Below the pieces are notes generated by a model, which saw only the letters and a program-made list of their open reading frames with translations, did no database searches and was not told the DNA's origin. A program made the position numbers and the translations under genes. A DNA stretch of 64,000 nt, taken from positions 9,327,326 through 9,391,325 of the forward strand of contig CM024187.1 in NCBI GenBank assembly GCA_013433145.1. The letters run 5' to 3'. Source of the stretch: Ascaris suum (taxonomy: Eukaryota; Nematoda; Chromadorea; Rhabditida; Ascarididae). This document shows, one piece after another, positions 10,801 through 22,779 of the stretch; position 1 is the stretch's first letter, and each line of letters opens with the position of its first letter.

Positions 10801-13321
10801 TTCGCTTGCTTTCACGATTTTATCGGCACTTGCAAGCATGGTATCCAAATGCCATTTTGAATTTTGTTCTGCGTAGACCTTCATTCTGGATCTACTTCAA
10901 GATAACACCCAAGTAACTTCAGTGGTGTTCTCCAACCTTCGAAGGGGTTTCTTCACTTTCATTTAATTAATGCCTGTATTCGTCGCATAATTGTTTGCTC
11001 GTATTGATGTCGTCTCAGACTCGACTATTTGGTCACTAAGAGGAAGAAGAGACCAAAATGAATTTAAATGCTTTACGGCGATCGATAGAACCCTATGATA
11101 CCGTTGTGGAAGATCTCTTTAATTTTTGTCTTTTATAATTGCTGAGTGCCTCATTATGTGGAGACATTTTGCAAAAACGTATTGAGAGACAACTCGTATG
11201 GTACTCTTCTCCACTTATTTCGTTGCCAATTTTTGTTTCACCTTTAGCAATATGCCGTTTTGAAATTTCATGTCCAGAAAGCATCAAGCATATGTTAAAA
11301 TCAATATGAATGCTGTAAATGAAATATATGAGGCAGGCATCGTTACGAAAATGATCAGCGAGATTAATATTCAGAAGGGTCATAGCAAATTTCGGGAAAT
11401 TCGCTCATTTTTTCAACTGCTGATCTCTTAGATAATTACTCGTCAACAAAGCAACTTTCTGAAAAGAACGAGCTAAAGCAGTCACTACATCGAGTGCACG
11501 TTTTGTTGTCAGACGATCCCAAACATCGAGATGCCTGAGGGCAAATGGCGAGCTTGAAATTCTTCTACGACAGCTATTAGCAATCAATGCAGCTCACTCA
11601 CGTTAACGATGAACAAAAGCGAAGCAAGCAAGAGCGAATAGTCGTTGCACTACGCCATCACGCTATGCTTCTTTCTTCTATTTGCTACTCTTTCTCATCC
11701 GTACCCCTTCTCAATCTCCCCTCCCCCCCTCCACCTCACCCTCTCAGCACTCTTCTTTGCATTCTGTTCAATTTCGGAAAAAAAAAACTTGCTTTAGATG
11801 TTGGGGCATGAAATCCTTTCGCACAGTACAGAATAAATGACCGCGATAAATAGTTGGCTGCTTCGAATAGAGATCCTTTTACGGTGCGGGAAAAACATGG
11901 CTGGAGTGCTAATAAAGTTTCTAATGATGGCGTCAACTGCCAAATGAACGTCCTATAAATTAACTCGTATTTGCCTCCTAAAGATCTTTTCTTTAAATAG
12001 ATCTTTTCTTTAACATTGCTCCTATAATTCGTGGAGTTATTTTGCATGTCGTCTGAAGAGTGAATTTTTGCTAAATGATTTTTTAATTGTGATAGATATG
12101 TAGAAACTGAATGGTTATCACTCCTCGAAGAGAGTGCTGCGTGAAAAAATGAGGCGACAAATTGCCTTTTCACTCCATTAAAGAATTCTGCAAAAAATCC
12201 GATTCTATAAACAGATAAATATTTGACGATATTTTTCATTGTATGTAACTTCGATTGCATTTCGTGGCACTTCTATGAGAGCATAAATAAGGTGATGTCT
12301 AATGTTGCGGAGATTTCGCATGAGCTGTGAAGTTACCTTTACCCAACACAGTATTTAGGAGACAACCGAAAAATCAATCTTTCATCACACAGATCTTTTT
12401 GCTTTTTATAAACACTTCCCACATAATCAGAAAACAAGGAAGGATTTCAACGAAGACCAACATGCTGTTCACATAACGCGCGAGAGAATGTTGAAGCAGG
12501 CTTCTAAAAACATAAGTTTTTAAAGCTGAAAGGTGGTCATTGACAGTGTTTTCCCGAGGGTATTTCTATACTATCCTGATGCATTACTTGCTTGCAACAG
12601 GTCGCTAGGGTAGATGAATATTTTCGGGTATTTTTTAATCAAGCGATTCTTTACTTGCCTTCCGCTGATGACAAAACCATATTTCGGACAGCTAGTTACC
12701 GTGACGTCATTACGATATAGAAGAGAATGACGGCGATCTTCGATATGACTCGTCGAGTGACAATGTATGATAGCGAAGAGGGCAACTTGAAGCATAAAAT
12801 AGAACAAGATGAGCTTGGTCCACCAATCTCAGCGACAACATCCTCCTACGTTAGTGCTTCAAATGAATCAACCAATTTACTTGCCTTTTAATCGCCTCAT
12901 CAAGAGTGGAGATTTTCATGTGCCGCATCGATATTAAGCACTAAAAGACTCACGAGAAAAATACTGATCTTTGGAGATTTGCATATTATCAAAGCTTTCT
13001 GGAATATTCCTCATAATTTGTTATACTGAAACCAATTACTATGAGGTAACAATCAAAAAGAGACTTTTCAAAAAGAGCGCAAAGGTAATAGATGCAACTA
13101 TGTAAATGAGCATCGTGCAGGCGAATCTGGCTGCATGGTGACTGAGTGAGTAAACAACCGTTATAAGTTTAAGATATTATCAAGTAGACGAATTCTACAA
13201 TTGTCTTTGCATAGACAACGACATAATACCAGTAAAAGGAGAAAACTATTCATAAGAGCTGGAACAACAATTCGCAATATACTCGCAAGGATACTCTCCA
13301 ACTGGCTGCGAACGAACGGCT
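7861..13321. other. No supported gene
   Basis: About 5.5 kb upstream of the F-box gene. The longest ORF is a minus-strand frame of 174 codons at 11736-12260, which has no motif and is rejected. A doubled 15-bp piece, agatcttttctttaa, lies at 11983-12012. The 8859-9161 block is open on both strands and may be a repeat fragment, but I could not assign it. Confidence 0.4.
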
Positions 13322-16300
13322 ATGAGCGGTTGCATCAGTGTTGCGGTGAGATGGTTTGTCTTTTAAATTTCGGTAGTTGAAAGAGGCGCACTGCAGTGAT
13401 ATGGAAATTTGTTTATTGTTTTACAGACCATCGAAAAGTTGCCCGACAAGGTACTGCAACAAATATTTTCTTATTTATCGCCATACCAAGTATTACTTGT
13501 TGGTCAAGTATGTCGTCGATGGAAGAACATTGCTAATAGTCCATCTTTATGGCAGTTTGTTTCATTCCGACCAAATTATGGAGGTATTCAGGTAGAGTTC
13601 TTCGATCACATAATCGCTAGACTGTGTGTGTATAACATTCGCCACTATGGCCCTTAGCTGTTCTCAGTAACATATGTTAATCATGTGGCGATTTTTGCCA
13701 TCCGCAGTTTCTAAAATTGTAGAGTATGATCAATAACTCATAAATTTCAGAAAAGCAACAAAAAACTACGAATTTTTGCTAGAAGTGCCTAAAATAAAAA
13801 AGAAATCATGAAAAAGTCCTCTAATATACTGGTCGAAATATGATCTGAAACACGTGCATGCAATCATTACGAGAATAAAGGTGAGAGTGAAATGAATCTC
13901 ATACTCTTCGTTTCTATCGTATATCATCAATTTAAGACAACATCTCGAAGGATATAACATATTCTGTTGACTCTTGCGTAAAATTCTATTACATTCATAA
14001 TCATTTAGCTTTATAGTTGCTTCGGTAGTCATAATGAAAATTCTTGTATAACCCAGCCATGCACCCAAATGCTTTGCGTCAGATATTTTCATTGAAAGGA
14101 CGTAAACGTATTACCAATGTTTCCCCTGTACTAATGCAAAGCTAATCAAGGTTTCTTATTTAGGTGACAAATCAAGACTATTTCACGCATTTGATTGGTA
14201 CTCGTTTCACTGAACTTCGAGTTGCCGAACTTGCAACAGACCTCATTACTCCGAATGTTTTGCATGAGATGGCTGCCAAATGTCCTCGTCTACATGCTCT
14301 AACCCTTGGTGTGGTTTTTTATTCTTCGAATTCGTAATTCTCTTCATACCATATCTTCAAATCCATCGACTTGCTCCTTTTAATGCATTAAATTCTAAGC
14401 TGGATGCTCACTATAATACTCTTGTAATGTCAAAAAAGCAAATGCACGCTCATGTATTTCAGTCATCACTTAAATATAACTTTTTCTCTTCAAAGCGAAG
14501 CTGCCCTGCCAGATTCCCGTTCCTTTATCCTCCATCCCCATTCCTCTTCATTCCTCAAGCTTCCATACCTTCTGTCATTCCTAATATTGTCTTGAGATAG
14601 GCAATATAATATACCGCAAGTTTTGCTGGACATGGAGATAGTAAGATTAAAAGAGCAATATCAGCGGTGAACCGTCATTACTGAGTGGGTAAGCTTCAGG
14701 CGCAGATTTTGAGTGATACTTTATATCGCTGTGGAGAGATTGCGTAGTTTCCGCATGATTTCAGATTTTTCAACAGCAATGCAGCTTCACGATTTTACCG
14801 ATCTGCAAAACTTTCCCAGCAGACTTCGTTCGTTGACAGTTTGTCTCAGCGAGAATATCTTCCTCGAAGGATTTCTTCGAAAAGTCTATACATTTATCTC
14901 ATCGGTCGAAGTTCTCCATATTATTGGTAATATTTGTTTTCATAGCTATTAAAAATCTGCAGCAAAGATTTTCTGCTATCGAGTTTTTTCGGTCCCTAAA
15001 TCTTCCGACTTTTTTCAGATTGTTTTTCTATGTCATGCGTATCTGGAATAAGTCCGATACACATGACTCATGAAACAGAAAAGGGATGAGAGCGAGTCCA
15101 AAGACAGCAATGTAGATGAATGAGGAGTGCTAGTAGTTTCTGAAAATTTGCATAACGATGAAGAGCCACAGATAAAAATGCCTCGTGATAATACTGTACC
15201 ATCTTACTAGTACAAAGGCAATGGGTGATCATGCTCAAAGGTCTGTGGACAATGAATTTTTTCTTGTTTATTGCATTTTTGGACATTCATAAAGTAATCG
15301 TGTGCTGCCTCTCTTATTTCAGACGATCCGCTTTCAGTGATGACGCATAGTGACTAATGACTGCGTATACAAAGAAGTCTGATAAGTGCGTGCAACTCAG
15401 GCAACCTCATAAGTAAAGCGAAAATAAACGCCACAAATGTCATACAAGCGTAGTACCTTAAAAAATTGTGCACATCAACGCACTAGTCAGCTCCGAGTGA
15501 AATATTCTACTGAAACAACTATTTCGTTCAAATGAAGCATATTTTGCTTGGACTTATGTGCCAGATATTAATGTATGCTCATCTCAAACAACTATCTCAA
15601 AAGCATTAACGTATACTTAGTGTTTACTTGGATGAATAGAAGCCTTCTGCAACACACGAAAACTGGTTCAGGGCACAGTGAATCGAAGCCGCCACCTTTC
15701 GGCTGCCTGGAGAACGCTGTACCACCGAGCTACAGCGAAAGCTTCAGCCTTTCATTATTTTTGCATAGGTTCCGTTAGTTCTCATGCGCATGCAATGTAA
15801 CATGCCATATAAGAGTATAATGACAACGATTAGACTAGAATTGACATTTCTTTTGACGGGAATATTCCACATATACATGACTAAGGCCCAAATAATATCA
15901 GTTATATTCTTAATATGCGATCATCAGGCGTGTCCCGCTATGCGCACATCAGAAGTGAGGGGGCCTAAGCAAAAAACTGTGGCAGATAAATGTCCCATAT
16001 TAGTTTAGTGCTACAGCTTTGCATGGCAAGTGGGCACACCACCGTCTCGCTAATCATCAAAAAATGGTTCTCTTGTGAGTCTTAGCCACTATAAAGGTTG
16101 GTTTAGCATAAAATAGTGCATTCAATAATCACTGCTTTCCAAGCACTTTTCACATTTCCAGAAGTCGAAAAGCATGTCATTTAGCATAAAGTGTGTTTTA
16201 ACGGCTCTCTTCGCCGCATTAAATACTTTTGAAAACTGCCAACAGCTACCCAACCGCATGCTATTGTGCGTACATATTTTATTCGAACTGATCGCTCATA

Positions 16301-19300
16301 AAAGCTAAAAAATCGTTTCGCCGACCAAACTCTTCGCCGAATTCACGTAAATTTTTTGGAGCCTTCATAAGTCTATGACTCTTTTCGAAATGGACGAACG
16401 CATGTGAAAGCGTTCGAGATGGATTAATTCATGATGCACATTATAACGATAGTTTGGCTTTGGTGATTCTAATTTGAAACTACCGGACAGACTGATGGAC
16501 ACATGCGCACTTATGTGAGCACAGGCATGACATCGCAGCATCACGCGATTTGAAAATGAAATTTTACAAAAGCCCATAAAGGTAGTGCGCTGAAAACTTG
16601 GGCTTCCCGAAGAGCATCAACAACTTCATCACATGCATTTCATTTGCAGCAGATCTGCTATAAAGCGTCAGCACTGTTCTCAGAACCGGACGGGTTGCTT
16701 GTACGGCATCCGAGAAACATTTCAGGGACTTATGAGAAGGTCGAAGACGAGGAAGAGGAAGTATACGAAACCGTCAACGTACACAAGTTGAAGCAATACA
16801 TGCCGAATATACGAGTTGTGAATCTGTGGGGAGTAAGTATTATAAGCTTTAATTCACTGTCCTTTCAGATGGCTCGTTTGTTGTGTCTCATGGCAAAATA
16901 AGGATTGGCTACACTAATAATATATTAAAATACCATTTGGGCGTATGGCATTTTAGCAGCTATTACTTTTAGAGATCTCTATGGCTCTCAGCAAATTTTT
17001 ACGGCACTCCAAATTCTAGACTGTTTCAATTCGGCATATTTTATTGGAGCATGAAAAATACGCCGCCACCCCATTTTTAAGTAAAAAGAAACACTGGCTA
17101 CTGCTGATATTAAAATTGCAATACAGCTGAAATTTGCAGTGCAAGAGTGTTTAAGAAATACTCGACTACTCACTTGAACGGAGAGGATGAATAGAGCACT
17201 TCGTTCTTGACACATTAGGCATTCTCTCCGAGCAGTTGTGGAGAACCGCTTGTTGAATGAGAAACATAATACTTGCATAGCGAAAGACAGATGCTAGTTT
17301 CACGCTTACGGAGGTCTTCACTTCTATAGCGAACTGGTTGAGAACAAGTAATAAAAATTCAAGAGACCTTCAGAGCTGTATGTGTTCGCACGGTGTGCAT
17401 GTCTTGAGTCCAAGATTTTCATTTGAAAATTAAGACACTATGAATTATGTTTACAAGCGGATAACGCCTGTTTCGTTTTGCTCCCTGTAAAATCAAATCG
17501 AGAATTACGCTCGTGAAAGTGTAACTAAATCGATAGGGAAAACACTGAGGCATACGACTTTCAAGGGGAATAGAGTAAGTGGTAAGCATTTAGAAGCAAA
17601 GGTTAAATGTTGTATTTTTTCGGCAAGAAAAGACCTGAGAAGATTTGTTGGAGTTTGCTAACAGCATAACTTGTTTCAGGTGCCTTTCATCACGGATGAT
17701 CACGTAGATGCGATTTCTTCCAATTGTGCCCATTTGGAGTGCCTTTGCATAAATTACTGCACCAAGGTGACCGGGTCGTGTTTACGGCTCGTTCTCCAAC
17801 GGTGCAGAAAGCTTCGAAGTCTTCACTTAGCGCATGCAAGTTAGTTCCCAGATGTACTTCTTTGCTACATCCGGTGCAAATTGTTCCATCAGATTTCGGA
17901 TGCGTAATAATTATTACTATTGCTTTTGTATCCACGTCTTCGTTTATGCTGGCGGATGGAAGTAGGACAACTGCCAGCTGTCACTAAACATGCGCACGCC
18001 AGTCCGCCCACTGATTTTACTATGCAAAATTCATCATCTCCTCGCCCAGGTGCTAGATCATCGAAACGCGATAACTGCGCTAGCTAAAAAAGCAAATTAC
18101 CAACGAAATTTGCTGCCAATTCTAGTCCATACCTGGCTCTCAATACACTCGATCGGTCGCACACCTGACTACCAATCTGAACAACGCAGGAATGCACTTC
18201 ATTATTGATTTCAACATTCTAAGTGCTTTCTCGTTAGATCTATCGTTTTCCCCCACATCCACTAAATAAAGTGCCATATGAGCCAGCGAAACAGAAAGAG
18301 AAGTCGACTCTTGCTTGTTATGGTGGTTTATGACCAACTCATGAAGTCTATCGACTCCGCGCGAAATCTCGAGTTAAAAAAATGCTGCGTTCCGCAGCTT
18401 CATGAAAATATAAGCGAAAAATCTTGTTTACGTTCCTGCTAGTTATAAATGAAAAAGTTCTTCGTAGATGAACAAGTGATAAGCACTTGAACTGAAAATA
18501 TATCGCAATTCAGCACTAGACGATAAGGTAATGCAAACTATTGAATGGGAGAAGACAAGAATTGAAGAGCTGAATATCTGCGGAACGGAACTATCGAGCG
18601 ACACACTTAAACTCATTGTAACAAGGCTGAAAAACCTAACGTGGCTCGATGCCTCTTGGCTGGAAGATATGAACGATCAGGTTTGGATAAGCACTGTCAT
18701 TTCACTTTACGCACATATGCTGTCCACTAATCATCCTCGCTGCTAACCCCCTCTCTCCTTCCTCCCCCCCCCCCCCCGCCTTACTGGACATCCTTAGTCC
18801 GAAGGACAGTAAGCTAGAGCTAGAACTCAACTTATTTATGACGGTTCGTCAGCAGATCACTTTGCACAGTTTTCGCCGGAAACTGAATTTTACGCCGAAA
18901 ACACTCCTTTTGGGTGTATTCAACTCTTTAATATCTGATAAACATTCCGAACTAACGAGTGAAAAAAATGCTTTTGAGTCCTTGACTCATTCACTCTTAT
19001 ACAACTTGTTACACAATGACTGCATCAAATATCTAGTCCGGAGAAGGAAAGTTTTAATGAATATACTTCAAGATTTTTCCAGGACCTCGAGTTAACGTGA
19101 GGTGAAACTTTGACAAACTCACGCCGAAGCTCTGAGCGATACAATGACAATGGGGCTTTAAACATATAAAGTTCAAGATGACCCATCACGATTCAGCATA
19201 TATCCAGACTTGCTGGTTTTAAATATTCATATCAGTTTGATCCGATGTTCTCGTCGTTTGTTAATGCAGATAGAATTTTGAAGAGATGATCTACTTGTAT

Positions 19301-22263
19301 TTCAAATCGGAAGAATGTTTCAGGTGGTTGAAGCCTGGATGGCTTCCGAATCCATTTCGAACATCAAATATCTTAACTTGGATACTTGCGATTCTTTGAA
19401 CGAAGGCAGTTTAACGGAACTTGTTACAAGATTTGGCCATCAAATTTTGGGTCTCAATCTAGGTGGACATCACAAATTATTGGAGTATTTCTGGATGAAT
19501 ATGATACCAAAGCTACGGAACGTCAGGTTTGCATCTGGCAGAATAAGTTTTATATATAGGCTGAAAGTATTGCAGCATATCTTTTCCACCAGATAGTTTA
19601 AGTGAAAGTTTTCTATTTCTTTCGCACTTGATGTTATGTGCGCTGTTTGCTTTTGTAGCAGCGCAAACAACAATTATATTACGCGCTAGACTGCGCAAGA
19701 CTAAGTGTAAGCCATCAGACATGACCAGTCAAAAACATTCTATTACCAAAATATGACCGGATGGGAGTTCGAAAGCATTTCATACCGTAAAGCGGACAAA
19801 TTTTTTGAAGCAACGCCCACAAATGAATTGGTTCAAATTTCCTTTTTTAAATCTCAGTTTTGAAAGAATATCACATAGAGTAAGAAACAGGTTTGGCAGT
19901 CTTTCACCTGAATTCCTTTCCTATTAGTTTCCGATCAGGTATTGAAGATGTTTCAGATCAGAAGTTGAGGAGCATGAAGAGGAGTGCCTTACTTCCTCAT
20001 CTTCATATTTGACCTTACATCCCAAAGATTGCTTCCATAGAAAACCAGACGGAAATCCAAGCTTTTGCAAGCTTTGTTTGATCATCATAGGTATGACTAA
20101 AGGAAGTGAAGTATTTATATCAATGTGTCTTTTCACTCGTACGCTTCAATAACACAAGAAATTCATAAGGCGAAAACAGCAAAGGAAGCAAAAGAACAGT
20201 AAAATTCGAAGTACGCCTTCTCGAAAAACTCGCATTAACATCCCATCCTCCGAAGACTTCTTAAAAGCTGAAAACAACAAACACGACCGCATTATACTTA
20301 TCAAAATGAGTCAAACATATGTAAATGCTTTAAGCATGAAATAAATATGAAAGCTTAGATTTTGGTGACATAGTTTCAGACCAACTAATTACTACCACCT
20401 TTTGGTTCAAATTCAGTGTGATGGAAAATGCACTTAAATCTGCAGAAGTGGCAATCAAAACTGTGCATTCTTAAAGCAATATATATGGAGGCAGTTTCCT
20501 ACATAGTTGAAGCGTCAATAACGTGTCAGAAACGGGAGGAGTTGGAAGAAGGATGACTCAGTACGTCGAACTGATCGACGGTTTGAATAAAAAATAAGTT
20601 ACCGACCGAATCACTGTCTACAAGAAATAATACGTGGAGAGTTTGCAAAAAGGTCAAGTTACGGTCTGCCAACAAAACCTTTTGGGGCTCACAAACGTTC
20701 GCTACTAAACAACATGAGCGTGGATTGTTCTTGAGGGTCTTGGTGATGGGAATCGCAGAGGATTGCTGTCCAAAAGTGATTGCAAAAATCCACATTGATC
20801 AGTTTATCGACTGCATCGCACAGAATTGCCCTCATCTTTGTCGACTCGAAATTCGGTGGGATGATGAGACGTTGAGATTCAGCGACAAATCCAGGTTAGC
20901 CTACATCCTATCAAAGGCATTCAGAATGCAAACAACGCGAGCAGCAGCATGGCACAAACAGAAAAACAATAAATGACGAAAACAAAATTCGTGGAGATAT
21001 TTGTGGCAGAGATTTTGGCTTGAATGTTAATTTCGCCCGAAATTAATTCGAAATTTCACTTCAGCCAGCGAAATTACATGAGAATGTACCACTTTTAAGA
21101 ATTTCAGTAGCAAGATTTGGCAAGTACTAAACGCTTCCAAAAAATACTTTCCCCACAACTTGTGCAATATCAGATGTTGCAGTTGGAGTGATGCGTCTGC
21201 TAAAAATTGCCAAGCGTGCTAGCTTTATCAAACATACCTCTATTCATTTAGACAACTGTGCAGTTTTTCGTCCACACTGTTATCTCCGAAAAACAATGAG
21301 TGAAAAGGTGATATGATACAGTTTCGCCTGACAAACTAATTCATTTCAAAAGATAAAAAACCGTTGAAAGTTATGCACTACAAACCATTTCTGAAATTTC
21401 GTCTTGGTGTTCGTTTTGATATACTGCAGAAGGTCCTTGTTTTTCTTTCCACTACGGACCCCAGGATATGTGAACGCAATATAAACCGTTGAAGGTGGAT
21501 AATGTGCCTTTATTATATAAAGTACATATTGCATACAATTTCTTGAAATCGACAAGAAAGTATGCTTCAACTGTATACAGCAATTTCAAAGTTCTTCCAG
21601 TAGGCCATTCTAAAGCATCATCTGTATAGGCGAACTTTATAGACTTGGCTTCAATGCTTCCTAAGCTAAAACTAGGGCAAAGCCGGACACATACATAAAA
21701 ACGCGCATTTATATCCTCCTGCAAGCACGGCGCAATCGAAGCTCGATTAATGGAATCGTTTGTGTTCCACAACATACAAGGTAACCAACAAGATGAAATA
21801 ATCATAATTTTCAGCAAGTTTATCGATGTTCTCCGTATGAAGTGCTTAAAACTCCATTCCGTGGTTCTTTCTGATGGACAGTATTACGAGTTGGTGCGTT
21901 CCAACTTCGAACGAGCCGACCGCATGTCAGTGGTGAGGTAGGTAGTCGTTGTAATGCGCACCATATCACAATAGCAGAGTAGGAGAGCCACACCCATAAG
22001 TTCGTGGAAATTTTAGCAGACTCTCCAGTTTGAGTACAACCACGATTAAGACACATTCTTCGTTCGTTTGGTATTCGGCCTTTTTGCTTTCTCCAGTCTC
22101 CCTTGCTCCCAGTCCTCCAGCAAATTCTCCAAATGCGTATGGCGACAAGCAGCAGTACATTTTGTCTAGTTTCCGTCAAAAGTGTCGACGGACAGCAGTT
22201 CCAACCTCCTTTCAGGAACCCTCTGTTCCAAAATTTCCTCTCGTGCCACAGCATTCATTTTAA
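13322..22263 (+). CDS. F-box/leucine-rich-repeat protein, SCF substrate receptor
   Basis: Exons: 13322-13345 (tentative start, MSGCISVA), 13427-13591, 14164-14308, 14765-14926, 16726-16832, 17680-17839, 18514-18680, 19324-19526, 20736-20894, 21815-21937, 22020-22263. All junction phases agree and give about 552 residues. The F-box lies at residues 9-50 (IEKLPDKVLQQIFSYL then VCRRWKNIANSPSLW). LRR-like segments follow, such as CAHLECLCINYCTKVTG, IEELNICGTELSSDTLKLI and ISNIKYLNLDTCDSLNEGSL. Between them sits an acidic stretch, TYEKVEDEEEEVYETVNVHK. F-box proteins bind Skp1 through the F-box and recruit substrates through the repeats for cullin-RING ubiquitination. Domain order and spacing match a conserved animal single-copy F-box/LRR family, but I cannot give its symbol safely. 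The last 80 or so residues (S/P-rich, after ADRMSVVR) look nematode-specific. The final acceptor could also be nine bases later in the same frame. Confidence 0.85.
15666..15745 (-). mobile_element. tRNA-like short element (SINE-type or decayed tRNA)
   Basis: On the minus strand, TAGCTCGGTGG followed by TACAGCGTTCT fits a Pol III A box. About 46 bases on, GGCTTCGATTC resembles a B box. The flanking arms do not fold into a clean cloverleaf: the expected T stem does not pair. I therefore favour a tRNA-derived SINE or a tRNA pseudogene over a working tRNA. It lies in the intron between the F-box exons ending at 14926 and starting at 16726. Copies elsewhere in the genome would confirm it. Confidence 0.45.
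18764..18777. repeat. Poly-C tract, C14
   Basis: Fourteen consecutive C in a pyrimidine-rich intron segment of the F-box gene, between exons 18514-18680 and 19324-19526. Confidence 0.9.
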
Positions 22264-22773
22264 TTTCAAATGTTTCGCCGCGATTCTGTAGGCACATTTT
22301 AGCAGAAATTCCAATAGATTGGTGAAAGTGGATGCTGGAGATGCGACACTGATTCTTTTTCTCCTACACTTTCCCACTCCAACGTGGCCAAATCATTTCT
22401 ACATTCCAATCAGGATACATTCTATTGGCCAAATCGCTTTCGGGATTCCCTCCTAGGGTCCCAGCCAACTGAATTCACTATAAAAGGTGTGACTTAAATC
22501 TTGATCTTGTTAAAGCAATGCTGGCAGACTTCACTAGGTGAGTAAACAAAATGAACGCACTAGAATCGTGCTTCCCATCAGATTTTGCTTAGCTGGACTT
22601 TTCTGTCATTAGTGGTAGGAATGCAGGTTATGCCGATTGCAGAACAACGGAGATGTGCCGTACGGGACTAATGCACTGCTCAAGATACTATAGCCAACTG
22701 CTCTTCAACTGAGCGCTTCGTAGCTTGCAGTGATTCAACGAGCGTTTTACACTTCACTATTTCGGTCATTCCG

Positions 22774-22779
22774 AATAAA
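22774..22779 (+). promoter_or_regulatory. Candidate polyadenylation signal for the F-box gene
   Basis: A canonical AATAAA about 510 bases after the stop codon at 22261-22263. It is the first plus-strand AATAAA I noticed downstream; another occurs near 22896. The distance implies a long 3' UTR by worm standards, so the call is tentative. Confidence 0.3.

Noticed and set aside
11736..12260. Minus-strand ORF of 174 codons upstream of the F-box gene
   Set aside because: No motif, no splice partner, contains two near-identical 15-bp pieces, and its length is within chance for AT-rich DNA of this size.
21452..21817. Minus-strand ORF of 121 codons in an F-box intron
   Set aside because: No recognisable domain and no support beyond being open.
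21820..22254. Minus-strand ORF of 144 codons
   Set aside because: Lies antisense to the last two F-box exons, whose frames and phases are well supported.
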